Source: Sphingomonas sp. SORGH_AS_0950 (GTDB lineage Bacteria > Pseudomonadota > Alphaproteobacteria > Sphingomonadales > Sphingomonadaceae). Taken from it: a DNA stretch of 64,000 bases. This document shows, piece after piece, positions 26,985 through 36,666 of the stretch (positions are counted from its first letter, which is position 1; each line of letters begins with the position of its first letter). The DNA lies in the NCBI RefSeq assembly GCF_030818415.1, contig NZ_JAUTAE010000001.1, positions 4,090,266 through 4,154,265 on the forward strand, given 5' to 3'. The notes beneath the pieces are model-generated. The model had not been told where the DNA came from. It searched no databases and saw only the letters and a list, made by a program, of their open reading frames with translations. The translations under genes and the position numbers were made by a program.

Positions 26985-27183
26985 TGCTCGGACCGACATT
27001 CGATCCGCCTATTCTTCCCTCTGCCCTCGCTGATTCTAAAGTGGACAATGCCCCTGAAGGGCAGGGGGCGGGTGCTTATGTCATCCTGCTCTATTTGCGG
27101 ACGACGGGAAGTGCCGTCTTTCCGCCAGTCCGAGAGCCTTGACGTCATCCGTTTTGGACGGGTGTATCGGCGGCCGTCGTCCC

Positions 27184-27216
27184 AAAAAGAAAGGGGCCTC
27201 GCGGCCCCTTTCCCCG
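27184..27216 (-). terminator. Intrinsic terminator of glnA
   Basis: On the minus strand AAAGGGGCC-GCGA-GGCCCCTTT is followed by CTTTTT, about 25 bases past the glnA stop. The 160 bases to the right end of the preceding plus-strand gene hold no convincing gene. Confidence 0.85.
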
Positions 27217-27240
27217 TAGTGACATCGGTCCGTGGCTGGA

Positions 27241-28653
27241 TCAGCCGCTGTAGTACATGTCGTATTCGACCGGGCTGGGGGTCATTTCCCAGCGCATCAC
27301 TTCGCTCATCTTCAGCTCGATATAGCTTTCGATCTGGTCCTTGGTGAACACGTCGCCCTTCAGCAGGAAGTCGTGGTCGGCGGCCAGCGAGTCGAGCGCT
27401 TCGCGGAGCGAACCGGCGACCGTGGGAACCTGGGCCAGCTCGGCGGGCGGCAGGTCGTACAGGTTCTTGTCCATCGCCTCGCCCGGATGGATCTTGTTCT
27501 GGATACCGTCCAGACCCGCCATCAGCAGCGCCGCATAGGCGAGATACGGGTTCGCCAGCGCGTCGGGGAAGCGCACCTCGACGCGCTTCGACTTCGGGCC
27601 GGTGCCGTATGGGATGCGGCACGAAGCCGAGCGGTTGCGCGCCGAGTAAGCGAGCAGCACCGGCGCTTCATAACCCGGCACCAGACGCTTGTAGCTGTTG
27701 GTGGTCGGGTTGGTGAAGGCGTTCACCGCCTTGGCGTGCTTGATGATGCCGCCGATGAAGTAGAGGCACATTTCCGACAGACCCGCATAGCCATTGCCGG
27801 CGAACAGCGGGTTCTTGCCTTCCCAGATCGAGAAGTGGGTGTGCATGCCCGAGCCGTTATCTTCCTTGATCGGCTTGGGCATGAAGGTCGCGGTCTTGCC
27901 ATAGGCATGGGCGACCTGGTGCACGACATACTTGTAGATCTGCATGCGGTCGGCGGTCTGGGTCAGCGTGCCGAAGGTCAGGCCCAGCTCGTGCTGCGCG
28001 GCGGCGACCTCGTGATGGTGCTTGTCGCAGGGCAGGCCCATTTCGAGCATGGTGGTGACCATCTCGCCGCGGATGTCGACCGCCGAGTCGACCGGCGCGA
28101 CGGGGAAATAGCCGCCCTTGGCGCGCGGACGGTGGCCGAGATTGCCGCCCTCATATTCGCGGCCGGTGTTGGTCGGCAGCTCGATATCGTCGATCTTGAA
28201 GTAGGAGGACGAATAGTTCGTGTCGAACTGCACGTCGTCGAACATGAAGAATTCGGCTTCCGGGCCGACATAGACGGTGTCGCCGATGCCGGTGGTCTTC
28301 ACGAATGCCTCGGCGCGCTTGGCGGTCGAGCGCGGATCGCGGGCGTAGAGCTCGCCAGTCGACGGCTCGACGATGTCGCAGAACACGATCAGCATCGGGG
28401 TGGCCGAGAACGGATCGGTGTACACGGCGTCGAGGTCGGGCTTGAGGACCATGTCCGACTCGTTGATCGCCTTCCAGCCCTCGATCGAGGAGCCGTCGAA
28501 CATCAGGCCGTCGGTCAGCTCATCCTCACCCAGGATCGAGGCGACCATGGTCAGGTGCTGCCACTTGCCCTTGGGATCGGTGAAGCGCAGGTCGATCCAC
28601 TCGATCTCTTCGTCCTTGATCTTCTTCAGGATGTCGCTGGCCGTATTCGCCAT
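27241..28653 (-). CDS. glnA: Glutamine synthetase type I
   Basis: A 470-aa enzyme, normal length, making glutamine from glutamate, ammonia and ATP; it forms dodecamers in the cytoplasm. [18 protein letters not shown] is the N-terminal signature, [15 protein letters not shown] the active-site block, and [11 protein letters not shown] near residue 397 carries the adenylylation tyrosine, so GlnE-type control is expected. It lies 107 bases downstream of glnB on the same strand, a standard alphaproteobacterial glnBA unit. Confidence 0.97.
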   Translation of the reverse strand: MANTASDILKKIKDEEIEWIDLRFTDPKGKWQHLTMVASILGEDELTDGLMFDGSSIEGWKAINESDMVLKPDLDAVYTDPFSATPMLIVFCDIVEPSTGELYARDPRSTAKRAEAFVKTTGIGDTVYVGPEAEFFMFDDVQFDTNYSSSYFKIDDIELPTNTGREYEGGNLGHRPRAKGGYFPVAPVDSAVDIRGEMVTTMLEMGLPCDKHHHEVAAAQHELGLTFGTLTQTADRMQIYKYVVHQVAHAYGKTATFMPKPIKEDNGSGMHTHFSIWEGKNPLFAGNGYAGLSEMCLYFIGGIIKHAKAVNAFTNPTTNSYKRLVPGYEAPVLLAYSARNRSASCRIPYGTGPKSKRVEVRFPDALANPYLAYAALLMAGLDGIQNKIHPGEAMDKNLYDLPPAELAQVPTVAGSLREALDSLAADHDFLLKGDVFTKDQIESYIELKMSEVMRWEMTPSPVEYDMYYSG

Positions 28654-28760
28654 GTGCCGTTCTCTCTCTGCTTGGCCGCCCTCCGGCGAAAGGCCGGGGC
28701 CGGTGATACGTGTTTAGCCGGGCCGAATGTCAGCCCGGTGACGGATGAGTGTCGGGTGCG

Positions 28761-29141
<381 letters not shown>

Positions 29142-29149
29142 TCACGCGT

Positions 29150-29165
29150 TGCAGAGATCGTGCCA
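29150..29165 (-). promoter_or_regulatory. Sigma-54 (RpoN) promoter candidate of glnB-glnA
   Basis: On the minus strand TGGCACGATCTCTGCA fits the -24/-12 consensus TGGCAC-N5-TTGCA with one mismatch. It is placed to start transcription about 40 bases before the glnB ATG at 29099. NtrC-dependent induction under nitrogen limitation is the usual logic. Confidence 0.7.
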
Positions 29166-29259
29166 ACTGGCTTCCCCTCCTGCGAGGGTAAGAAAATGGT
29201 CAGATTTGCGCCCGAAAAGCGGGCAAAAGGATGGATGCTGCTCAAATAATGGGCAGCGA

Positions 29260-29601
29260 TCACAGGATGCCCCGCACGGCTTCGGGCGGGCGGCCGATGA
29301 CCACGCCCTTGGGCGTCTCGACCAGCGGCCGCTCGATCAGGATGGGATTGGCGGCCATTGCGGCCAGCACGGTGGCGTCGTCCGCCTGTGCGAGCGCCTT
29401 CGCTTCGGCCTCCGCCCTGCGAAGCCCGTCGCGGGGCGCCAGGCCAGCCTTGGCATAGAGGCGCGCGAGTTCTTCGACGGAGGGCGGCGACTTGAGATAT
29501 TCGACCACCGTCACATCGGCACCGGCGTCGTTCAGCAGGGCCAGCGCCTCGCGCGATTTGGAGCATCGCGGATTGTGATAGATGGTCGCACGAATGGCCA
29601 T
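29260..29601 (-). CDS. arsC: ArsC family protein, glutaredoxin-dependent arsenate reductase type
   Basis: A 113-aa thioredoxin-fold protein: IYHNPRCSKSREALALL holds the catalytic Cys13, and NPILIERPLVETPKGVVIGR is the conserved substrate-binding block with the family arginine. It is a single gene with no arsB or arsR nearby, so arsenate reduction is likely by homology but a role in resistance is not evident from context. Confidence 0.85.
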   Translation of the reverse strand: MAIRATIYHNPRCSKSREALALLNDAGADVTVVEYLKSPPSVEELARLYAKAGLAPRDGLRRAEAEAKALAQADDATVLAAMAANPILIERPLVETPKGVVIGRPPEAVRGIL

Positions 29602-29695
29602 GAGCGGCTTATGCGCTCCGCAGCGGTGAAAGCCAAGGCTCTCGTGACCGGAAAGAGCGGGACTGGCAGGGGGCCCGACCCGCTCGGAAATCCGC

Positions 29696-30085
29696 TTAGT
29701 GCTTGGCGGCGACCGGCATCCGCTTGAGCGCGCGGGCGACGGCGGTGGTGAAATGGTCGCCGGGCCGGGCCTTGCACTGGTCGACGACGACGGGCACGAT
29801 GTTCTCGACCCCGTCGACGGTATAGGTCGGATGGGGCTTGCCCTTGGGGCCGTAGTTCGCCGCATAGACGATCGCCTGTGGACGGGAGCTTTCATCCAGC
29901 AGGCCGAAGTCGTGGCACGACACGGTTTCCAGCTTCTTGCCGGACTTGAGCACTTCGATCACGCGCACGCTGCCGTTCTTGCCGGGCACATGGGCCTGTT
30001 CATAGACACGCTGCGCCATGCCGGCCGATGGAAGCGCGACGATGGCGAGGGCAGCCAAGGCGGGGAGGGGACGGAGAAGTTTCAT
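29696..30085 (-). CDS. HdeA-like periplasmic protein
   Basis: A 129-aa exported protein. A signal peptide (MKLLRPLPALAALAIVALPS) is followed by a mature part whose pattern matches HdeA: VSCHDFGLLDESSRPQAIVY aligns with the E. coli block around its first cysteine, and NIVPVVVDQCKARPGDHF with that around the second. Cys57 and Cys104 would form the conserved disulfide. HdeA is an acid-activated periplasmic chaperone. The mature part is slightly longer than in enterics. The start at 30085 follows AGGAGTATCGCAG. Confidence 0.65.
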   Translation of the reverse strand: MKLLRPLPALAALAIVALPSAGMAQRVYEQAHVPGKNGSVRVIEVLKSGKKLETVSCHDFGLLDESSRPQAIVYAANYGPKGKPHPTYTVDGVENIVPVVVDQCKARPGDHFTTAVARALKRMPVAAKH

Positions 30086-30183
30086 CTGCGATACTCCTTT
30101 CATCAAAGGCACCGCAGAAATGCCGATTGCACAGGCCATGTTCCACCAGTGAAAAACTGTTCATCAGTCCTTCATTGATCGGG

Positions 30184-30222
30184 AAAACAAAAAGGGCGCC
30201 CGGTCCTGTGACCGAGCGCCCC
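30184..30222 (-). terminator. Intrinsic terminator of the accB-accC unit
   Basis: On the minus strand GGGCGCTCGGTC-ACAG-GACCGGGCGCCC is followed by TTTTTGTTTT, starting 26 bases after the accC stop. Confidence 0.85.
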
Positions 30223-30247
30223 TGATCGAACATGGAATGGAAAGAGG

Positions 30248-31597
30248 TCAGGCCTGCTTGGCCAGCCACTCCTCCAGCCACTTGATCGTATAGTCACCCT
30301 TCTGGAATTCGGGATCGTCCAGCAGCGACTGGTGGAGCGGGATGGTGGTCTTCATCCCCTCGATCACGAACTCCTCCAGCGCCCGGCGCAGGCGGCGCAG
30401 CGCGCCTTCGCGGGTCGTGCCGTACACGATCAGCTTGGCGATCATGCTGTCGTAATAGGGCGGGACCTTATAGCCCTGATACAGCCCGCTATCGACGCGG
30501 ACATGCATGCCGCCCGGCGCGTGATACATCTTCACCGTGCCCGGCGAGGGGGCGAAGGTGCGCGGATCTTCCGCGTTGATGCGGCATTCGATGGCGTGGC
30601 CACGGAACTGCACGTCTTCCTGGCGCAGGGTCAGCGGATGCCCCTCGGCGACGCGGATTTGCTCGCGCACCAGGTCCAGCCCGGTGATCATCTCGGTTAC
30701 CGGATGCTCGACCTGCAGGCGGGTGTTCATTTCGATGAAATAGAACTCGCCATTTTCCCACAGGAACTCGATCGTGCCCGCCCCGCGATAGCCCATATCG
30801 GCCATCGCCTTGGCGACCACGCCGCCCATGCGCGCGCGCTCCTCGGCCGAGATGATCGGCGAGGGGGCTTCCTCCAGCACCTTCTGGTGGCGGCGCTGGA
30901 GCGAGCAGTCGCGCTCGCCCAGATGGATCGCATTGCCGTTGCCGTCGCCGAATACCTGGAATTCGATATGCCGGGGGTTGCCCAGATATTTTTCCATATA
31001 GACGGTGGCGTCGCCGAACGCGGCCTTCGCCTCGGTGCCCGCCTGCTGCATCAGCGTTTCGAGCTGATCCTCGGAGGGCACGACCTTCATGCCGCGACCG
31101 CCGCCGCCGCTGGCCGCCTTGATGATGACCGGATAGCCGATCTCGGCCGCGAGGGCCTTGGCCGTATCCAGATCCGAGATCGCGCCGTCCGAACCGGGGA
31201 CGAGCGGCAGGCCGAGCGCGCCCGCCGTCCGCTTGGCCTCCACCTTGTCGCCCATCACCCGGATATGTTCGGGCTTGGGGCCGACGAAGATCAGGCCGTG
31301 CGCCTCGACGATCTCGGCGAACTTGGCGTTCTCGGACAGGAAGCCATAGCCGGGATGGATCGCATCCGCGCCCGAAATCTCGGCCGCCGAGATGATGTTC
31401 GGGATGTTGAGATAGCTGTCCGTCGCCGCGGGCGGGCCGATGCACACCGCCTGGTCGGCGAGGCGCACATGCATGGCATCGGCATCGGCCGTGGAGTGCA
31501 CGGCGACGGTCTCGATCCCCATCTCGTGACAGGCGCGGTGGATGCGAAGCGCAATCTCACCGCGATTGGCGATCAGGAGTTTCTTGATCTGCGCCAA
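30248..31597 (-). CDS. accC: Biotin carboxylase subunit of acetyl-CoA carboxylase
   Basis: A 449-aa ATP-grasp enzyme that carboxylates the biotin of AccB for fatty acid synthesis. The N-terminal block [19 protein letters not shown], the ATP-grasp glycine loop [12 protein letters not shown] and the catalytic region [14 protein letters not shown] are all intact. Length is standard. It follows accB by six bases and ends before a strong terminator. Confidence 0.97.
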   Translation of the reverse strand: MAQIKKLLIANRGEIALRIHRACHEMGIETVAVHSTADADAMHVRLADQAVCIGPPAATDSYLNIPNIISAAEISGADAIHPGYGFLSENAKFAEIVEAHGLIFVGPKPEHIRVMGDKVEAKRTAGALGLPLVPGSDGAISDLDTAKALAAEIGYPVIIKAASGGGGRGMKVVPSEDQLETLMQQAGTEAKAAFGDATVYMEKYLGNPRHIEFQVFGDGNGNAIHLGERDCSLQRRHQKVLEEAPSPIISAEERARMGGVVAKAMADMGYRGAGTIEFLWENGEFYFIEMNTRLQVEHPVTEMITGLDLVREQIRVAEGHPLTLRQEDVQFRGHAIECRINAEDPRTFAPSPGTVKMYHAPGGMHVRVDSGLYQGYKVPPYYDSMIAKLIVYGTTREGALRRLRRALEEFVIEGMKTTIPLHQSLLDDPEFQKGDYTIKWLEEWLAKQA

Positions 31598-31603
31598 GGC
31601 GGC

Positions 31604-32092
31604 TTACTCGACGACGACCAGGGGCTGGTCGAACTCGACCGGCTGGCCGTTCTCGACCAGGACGGCGGTGACGGTGCCCGCCGACGTCGCGGTGATCGGG
31701 TTCATCACCTTCATCGCTTCCACGATCAGCAGCGTGTCGCCCGCGGCGACCTTCTGCCCGACCGAGGCGAAGGGCTTGGCGCCCGGCTCGGCCGACAGAT
31801 AGACGGTGCCGACCATCGGCGACTTCACCGCATTGGCCGAGACGGCCGGGGCCGAGGCGCCGACCTCTGCGGGTGCGGCGGCGGCGACGGGCGCGGCGGC
31901 CGGGGCAGCGACGGGCGCGGGCGCCGGCGCATAGCCCATCTGGGCGACGGCCGCGGCCTTGCGCGCGACGCGGATCTTGCGGTCGCCATGCTCGACCTCG
32001 ATCTCGGTCAGGGCGGTGGCGTCGAGCAGCTCGGCGAGCTGACGGACGAGGTCGACATCGACCTTCATCGCTTGTTCAGTCTTTTCGGTCAT
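31604..32092 (-). CDS. accB: Biotin carboxyl carrier protein of acetyl-CoA carboxylase
   Basis: A 162-aa protein with an N-terminal helix, an Ala/Pro-rich flexible linker (about residues 52-88) and a C-terminal biotinyl domain. Lys128 in [11 protein letters not shown] is the biotinylated residue. It partners the AccC encoded next. aroQ lies 14 bases upstream, giving the usual aroQ-accB-accC order. Confidence 0.96.
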   Translation of the reverse strand: MTEKTEQAMKVDVDLVRQLAELLDATALTEIEVEHGDRKIRVARKAAAVAQMGYAPAPAPVAAPAAAPVAAAAPAEVGASAPAVSANAVKSPMVGTVYLSAEPGAKPFASVGQKVAAGDTLLIVEAMKVMNPITATSAGTVTAVLVENGQPVEFDQPLVVVE

Positions 32093-32106
32093 GGGCAGCG
32101 CTCCTG

Positions 32107-32541
32107 TCAGAACCGGGCCGCGGCTTCAAGCGCGAGCAGATAGGAATGCGCGCCAAAACCCGCGATTGTGCCTTTTGCGGCACGCCCGATGAAGCTCTCA
32201 TGACGGAATGGCTCCCGTGCATGAGGGTTGGATAGGTGAACCTCGATCACCGGGGTCGTCACCGACTTGATCGCGTCATGGATCGCGATCGACGTATGGG
32301 TGAAGCCCCCGGCATTGAGCAGCACGGCCTTGGCCTCATAGGCCTGGGCCTCGTGCAGCCAGTCGATCAGATGGCCTTCATGGTTGGACTGGCGCATGTC
32401 GATCGCCAGATCGAGCTCTCGGGCCCGATCCTCCAGCATCCCCGCAATATCGTCCAGCGTGTCATGGCCATAGATATGCGGCTCGCGCAGGCCGAGCAGG
32501 TTCAGGTTCGGCCCGTTGAGAACATAAACGGTCGCGGACAT
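32107..32541 (-). CDS. aroQ: Type II 3-dehydroquinate dehydratase
   Basis: A 144-aa dodecameric enzyme of the shikimate pathway. [20 protein letters not shown] contains the catalytic tyrosine near residue 24, and [17 protein letters not shown] the catalytic histidine region. GGAG lies just upstream of the ATG at 32541; an ATG at 32553 is possible. First gene of the aroQ-accB-accC unit. Confidence 0.95.
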   Translation of the reverse strand: MSATVYVLNGPNLNLLGLREPHIYGHDTLDDIAGMLEDRARELDLAIDMRQSNHEGHLIDWLHEAQAYEAKAVLLNAGGFTHTSIAIHDAIKSVTTPVIEVHLSNPHAREPFRHESFIGRAAKGTIAGFGAHSYLLALEAAARF

Positions 32542-32638
32542 CCGCACTCCCATGGTTGCGGCTCGGAATGGCCGGGCCTAGATCGAGGGCCTTCCTTAAC
32601 CGCATGCCCTATCCCACGTCGAGCGGGCAGCGACTTGC

Positions 32639-33667
32639 ATGGTAAGTGACACAGATATGCCTCATACCGATGGAACCGTGACGATCACCGTGAATGGCGA
32701 GCATAAGCGGGTAAAGGCGGGCCTGTCGCTGGCCGATCTGGCGAGCCAACTGGGGCTGGTGCCCGAAAAGGTGGCGGTGGAGCGCAATCTGGAGGTCGTG
32801 CCGCGCTCGACGCTGGCGCAGGTCGAGGTCGAGGACGGCGACGAGATCGAGATCGTGCACTTCGTCGGCGGCGGCGATCATGCCGCGCCCGTCGTCGACG
32901 ATGATTCGTGGGAAGTCGCGGGGCAGCGTTTCCGCTCGCGCCTGATCGTCGGCACCGGCAAGTATAAGGACTTCGCGCAGAATGCGGCGGCAGTCGAAGC
33001 CTCGGGCGCGGAGATCGTCACCGTGGCGGTACGCCGCGTCAACGTGTCGGATCGCAATGCGCCGATGCTGACCGACTTCATCGACCCCAAGAAGATCACC
33101 TATCTGCCCAACACGGCGGGCTGCTTCACCGCCGAGGACGCGATCCGCACGCTGCGGCTGGCGCGTGAGGCGGGCGGCTGGGACCTGGTCAAGCTGGAGG
33201 TGCTGGGCGAGGCGCGGACGCTCTATCCGGACATGGTCGAGACGCTGCGCGCGACCGAGATCCTGGCCAAGGAAGGCTTCAAGCCGATGGTGTACTGCGT
33301 CGACGATCCCATTGCGGCCCGGCGGCTGGAGGATGTCGGCGCGGTGGCGATCATGCCGCTGGGCGCGCCGATCGGCTCGGGGCTGGGCATCCAGAACAAG
33401 GTGACGATCCGCCTGATCGTCGAGGGGGCCAAGGTTCCGGTGCTGGTCGATGCCGGGGTCGGCACCGCGTCCGAGGCGTCGGTGGCGATGGAGCTGGGCT
33501 GCGACGGCGTGCTGATGAACACGGCTATCGCCGAAGCCAAGGACCCGGTGCTGATGGCCTGCGCGATGAAGGCGGCCGTCGAGGCGGGGCGCATGGCCTA
33601 CCGCGCCGGACGGATGGGACAGCGCCGCTATGCCGATCCCTCGAGCCCGCTCGCCGGGCTTATCTGA
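32639..33667 (+). CDS. thiSG: Fused ThiS-ThiG: sulfur carrier plus thiazole synthase
   Basis: A 342-aa fusion of two thiamin thiazole enzymes. Residues about 13-79 are a ThiS ubiquitin-like fold ending in VHFVGGGD; the GG that is normally the free C-terminus is internal. Residues about 90-342 are ThiG, with the Schiff-base Lys185 in [10 protein letters not shown] and the phosphate loop [15 protein letters not shown]. In separate enzymes ThiS is thiocarboxylated on its last Gly, so here cleavage after GG or a different sulfur route is required. No TPP riboswitch core (CTGAGA) is visible in the 90-base leader. ThiE, ThiF and ThiO are not adjacent. Confidence 0.9.
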   Translation: MVSDTDMPHTDGTVTITVNGEHKRVKAGLSLADLASQLGLVPEKVAVERNLEVVPRSTLAQVEVEDGDEIEIVHFVGGGDHAAPVVDDDSWEVAGQRFRSRLIVGTGKYKDFAQNAAAVEASGAEIVTVAVRRVNVSDRNAPMLTDFIDPKKITYLPNTAGCFTAEDAIRTLRLAREAGGWDLVKLEVLGEARTLYPDMVETLRATEILAKEGFKPMVYCVDDPIAARRLEDVGAVAIMPLGAPIGSGLGIQNKVTIRLIVEGAKVPVLVDAGVGTASEASVAMELGCDGVLMNTAIAEAKDPVLMACAMKAAVEAGRMAYRAGRMGQRRYADPSSPLAGLI

Positions 33668-33679
33668 CATTAATTTCAG

Positions 33680-33704
33680 GGAACTTGCCGCGTAACAAAG
33701 GGTT
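33680..33704 (+). promoter_or_regulatory. EcfG-type general stress promoter of csbD
   Basis: GGAAC at 33680-33684 and GTT at 33702-33704 are separated by 17 bases, fitting the GGAAC-N16/17-GTT consensus of the alphaproteobacterial general stress sigma factor. The csbD start lies 54 bases downstream, and CsbD genes are typical members of that regulon. Confidence 0.6.
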
Positions 33705-33757
33705 CTATCTCCGAGTGTTCAACGGGATGTGACAATCCCCAGCAAATGGAGGCCCCG

Positions 33758-33940
33758 ATGGGTGAGCTGACCGACAAGATCAAGGGCAACGTCAACGAAC
33801 TGGTTGGCAAGGCCAAGGAAGCTCTGGGCGAGCACAACCATGACGCCGATCTGAAGGCGGAGGGCCAGGCCCAGCAGGTCGAAGGCAAGGGCCAGCAGGT
33901 CAAGGGATCGGTGAAGGGCGCGCTTGGCGACAACATCTGA
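33758..33940 (+). CDS. CsbD family stress protein
   Basis: A 60-aa hydrophilic protein (MGELTDKIKGNVNELVGKAK) with the repeated GK/GQ-rich helices of the CsbD family. Function is unknown, but expression under general stress is common. GGAGG at 33748-33752 fits the ATG at 33758 better than the one at 33746. It has an EcfG-type promoter upstream and a terminator downstream, so it is a single-gene unit. Confidence 0.88.
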   Translation: MGELTDKIKGNVNELVGKAKEALGEHNHDADLKAEGQAQQVEGKGQQVKGSVKGALGDNI

Positions 33941-33984
33941 TCCTGCTATTCGCTTCTGACTAAAGCAATCAGCAACGAAACTCA

Positions 33985-34018
33985 CCGCCTCGGCTCACGC
34001 CGGGGCGGTTTTGTTTTG
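33985..34018 (+). terminator. Intrinsic terminator of csbD
   Basis: CCGCCTCGGC-TCAC-GCCGGGGCGG followed by TTTTGTTTT; one mismatch in the stem. The remaining 130 bases to the next gene hold only a second GC hairpin (CCCCGG-CGAGGA-CCGGGG near 34117-34135). Confidence 0.75.
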
Positions 34019-34155
34019 TCTGGGGGCGATCGGGTGAAGTCCGGCAGGCCGTGGCGGCGTTGCTTGGATCGTCTTGCGGGTGTCGGAATGGGACTTTTGC
34101 GTCCTTTGCTTCCTGCCCCGGCGAGGACCGGGGCGGAAGGCAGATGACGCCTGAC

Positions 34156-35805
34156 CTAACGCCCGGCGATTCGCGACAGGGTGGTGGCGGGGGTGATGAT
34201 CTCGATATCGGTCTTCAGATGGAGCAGCCGCACGCCCGGCTCCGCCATCGCGCGCGACAGGGCGGAGGCAAAATCCTCGGTTCGCGTCACCGTCTCGCTC
34301 CAGCAGCCATAGGCACGGGCAAGCGCGGCGAAGTTGGGATTGCCGAGCCGGGTTCCCGCCACGCGGCCGGGATATTCGCGTTCCTGATGCATCCGGATCG
34401 TGCCATAGCCGCCATTGTCGACCACGATCACGAGCATCGACACGCCATGCTGGACGGCGGTCGCCAGTTCCTGTCCGTTCATCAGGAAACAGCCATCGCC
34501 CGCCAGGGCGACGACCGTCCGCTCCGGGTGGCGCAGCCCGGCGGCGGTGGCGGCGGGCACGCCATAGCCCATCGCGCCGCAGGTCGGGGCAAGCTGGCAC
34601 CCCGGCTCGTAGCGCCAATAGCGATGCCACCAGCCCGAATAATTGCCCGCGCCGTTGCAGAGGATCGAGTCGGCGGGAAGCGCCTCGCGCATCGCCGCGA
34701 CGCACTGGCCGAGGTCGAGCGTCACGCCCTCGCGCGGAGCCGGGTCGGACCAGGCGCGATAGGCGGCATGGGCTTCGGCCCCGGAGGGATGCGGCGCGGC
34801 GGCCTGCGTCGCCAGCAATTCCAGCATACCCAGCGCGCGGTCCACGTCGCAGCACAGGGCCAGATCGGTGCGATAGGTGCTGTGCAGTTCCTCCGGGTCA
34901 GGATGGATATGGACCAAAATCTGCCCCGGATGGTCCGGGGCGATCAGGCTATAGCCATCGGTCGTCGCTTCCCCCAGCCGCGCGCCCAGCACGATCAGCA
35001 GATCGGCCGCCTTCACCCGGGCGACCAGCGCCGGATTGGGGCCATAGCCCAGATTGCCCGCATAGACCGGGCAGGTCGCCGACACCGCATCCTGACGGCG
35101 GAAGGCCGCGACCAGCGGAATGCCGGCTGCCTCGCCCCAGGACCCGGCCAGCGCCACCGCGTCGTCGTTCCAGTGTGCGCCGCCGATGATCGCCACCGGG
35201 CGCTCGGCCTTTTCGATCAGCGCCTGCACGGCCATGACGTCCTCGATCCGCACATCCTGCGACGGGCGTTCGATACGGGGGCGGGCATGGCCTTCGACCA
35301 GGTCGCACAGCATGTCCTCGGGCAGCGCCAGCACGACCGGGCCGGGCCGTCCGCTCATCGCGGTGGCATAGGCACGGGCGACATATTCGGGGATGCGCGC
35401 GGCATCGTCTATCCGCGCGGTCCATTTGGCCAGCGGCGCGAACATCGCCTGGAAATCGACCTCCTGAAACGCCTCGCGGTCGCGGGTGCCCCGGTCGACA
35501 TCGCCGATGAACAGGATCATCGGCTGCGAATCCTGTCGTGCGACATGGACGCCGATCGCCGCATTGGTCGCCCCCGGTCCGCGCGTCACGAAGGCGATAC
35601 CCGGCCGTCCGGTCAGCGTGCCGTCGGCGCACGCCATGAAGGTCACGCCGCCCTCCTGTCGACAGGTCACGAGGTCGATCGCGGGCGTATCGTGCAGCGC
35701 GTCGAGCACCGCCAGGAAGCTCTCGCCCGGCACGGTAAAGATACGGTCGCACCCCTGTTCGAGAAGCGCATCGACAAGCAGGCGTCCGCCGGTGATCTGG
35801 GTCAT
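34156..35805 (-). CDS. Thiamine-pyrophosphate enzyme of the acetolactate synthase family
   Basis: A 549-aa three-domain TPP enzyme. The catalytic Glu is in FTVPGESFLAVLDAL near residue 22. The substrate loop is GGVTFMACADGTLTG and FVTRGPGATNAAIGVH, and the TPP-binding motif GDGCFLMNGQELATAVQHG with DNGGYGTIRMHQE lies near residue 420. The family includes acetolactate synthase, benzoylformate decarboxylase and glyoxylate carboligase; no small subunit is nearby and no residues here decide the substrate. The ATG at 35805 was chosen. Divergent from the CoA-transferase operon. Confidence 0.8.
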   Translation of the reverse strand: MTQITGGRLLVDALLEQGCDRIFTVPGESFLAVLDALHDTPAIDLVTCRQEGGVTFMACADGTLTGRPGIAFVTRGPGATNAAIGVHVARQDSQPMILFIGDVDRGTRDREAFQEVDFQAMFAPLAKWTARIDDAARIPEYVARAYATAMSGRPGPVVLALPEDMLCDLVEGHARPRIERPSQDVRIEDVMAVQALIEKAERPVAIIGGAHWNDDAVALAGSWGEAAGIPLVAAFRRQDAVSATCPVYAGNLGYGPNPALVARVKAADLLIVLGARLGEATTDGYSLIAPDHPGQILVHIHPDPEELHSTYRTDLALCCDVDRALGMLELLATQAAAPHPSGAEAHAAYRAWSDPAPREGVTLDLGQCVAAMREALPADSILCNGAGNYSGWWHRYWRYEPGCQLAPTCGAMGYGVPAATAAGLRHPERTVVALAGDGCFLMNGQELATAVQHGVSMLVIVVDNGGYGTIRMHQEREYPGRVAGTRLGNPNFAALARAYGCWSETVTRTEDFASALSRAMAEPGVRLLHLKTDIEIITPATTLSRIAGR

Positions 35806-35905
35806 GGCGCCCAGCCTAGACCCGCTGCTTCGCAAAGCGCAAACGCCGGGTTGACCGGGCTCCACCGCTCCGCCTAACGCTCCGTCCATCATAGGGAGGA
35901 CGCCC

Positions 35906-36607
35906 ATGCAGAAGCTTTATCGCGACGCGGCCCACGCGCTCGACGGCTTGTTGTTCGACGGCATGACGATCTGCGCGGGCGGCTTTGGCCTGTGCGGCAT
36001 CCCGGAGCGGCTGATCGACGCGATCGAGGCGGCGGGGACCAGGGACCTGACCATCGCCAGCAACAATGCCGGGATCGACGGCGTGGGGCTGGGCAAGCTG
36101 CTCCGCTCGCATCAGGTCAGGAAGATGATCTCCTCCTATGTCGGCGAGAACAAGGAGTTCGAGCGGCAATATCTCAGCGGCGAGCTGGAGGTCGAATTCT
36201 GTCCGCAGGGCACGCTCGCCGAACGGTGCCGGGCCGGGGGCGCGGGCATCCCCGGCTTCTATACCAAGACCGGCGTCGGTACGAAGGTGGCCGAGGGCAA
36301 GGAAGTGAAGAGCTTCGACGGTGAGGACTATATCCTCGAACGCGGCATCCGCGCCGACCTGTCGATCATCAAGGGGTGGAAGGCCGACAAGGCCGGGAAC
36401 CTGATCTTCCGAAAGACCGCGCGCAACTTCAACCAGCCGATGGCGACGGCGGGCAAGGTCTGCGTCGCCGAGGTTGAGGAGGTGGTGCCGGTGGGAAGCC
36501 TCGATCCCGACCAGATCCATCTGCCGGGGATTTACGTGAAGCGGATGATCGTCGGCGCGCCCTACGACAAGAAGATCGAGTTTCGGACGGTCCGCGAGCG
36601 GGCTTGA
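35906..36607 (+). CDS. scoA: 3-oxoacid CoA-transferase subunit A
   Basis: A 233-aa class I CoA-transferase alpha subunit that, with subunit B, activates acetoacetate using succinyl-CoA. MTICAGGFGLCGIPERLIDA and TIASNNAGIDGVGLGKLL are typical, and VEFCPQGTLAERCRAGGAGI is the family signature. GGGAGGA lies just before the ATG. The partner subunit starts about 1 kb downstream after an inserted phosphatase gene. Confidence 0.93.
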   Translation: MQKLYRDAAHALDGLLFDGMTICAGGFGLCGIPERLIDAIEAAGTRDLTIASNNAGIDGVGLGKLLRSHQVRKMISSYVGENKEFERQYLSGELEVEFCPQGTLAERCRAGGAGIPGFYTKTGVGTKVAEGKEVKSFDGEDYILERGIRADLSIIKGWKADKAGNLIFRKTARNFNQPMATAGKVCVAEVEEVVPVGSLDPDQIHLPGIYVKRMIVGAPYDKKIEFRTVRERA

Positions 36608-36616
36608 TGGTTGGGC

Positions 36617-36660
36617 AGGCCCCTCCCGCCTGCGGAGGGGGAGCGTATCTGGCGGAGGGG
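36617..36660. repeat. REP-like hairpin element, first part
   Basis: GC-rich hairpin sequence CCTCCCGCCTGCGGAGGGGG followed by a second GGCGGAGGGGGAG, located between scoA and the phosphatase start. It resembles the dispersed blocks at 13186 and 54004. Its GGAGGGGGAG also serves as ribosome binding site for the ATG at 36667. Confidence 0.55.
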
Positions 36661-36666
36661 GAGTTG

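Noticed and set aside
30083..30180. EcfG-type promoter upstream of the HdeA-like gene
   Set aside because: A GTTCC (minus-strand GGAAC) exists near 30141 but no GTT lies at the required 16-17 base spacing.
32560..32640. TPP riboswitch upstream of thiSG
   Set aside because: The leader is only about 90 bases and the conserved CTGAGA and ACCTGA core elements are not present.
34051..35877. Plus-strand 608-codon frame opposite the TPP enzyme
   Set aside because: The minus-strand frame has the TPP-binding GDG motif and the catalytic Glu; this one has no recognisable feature.
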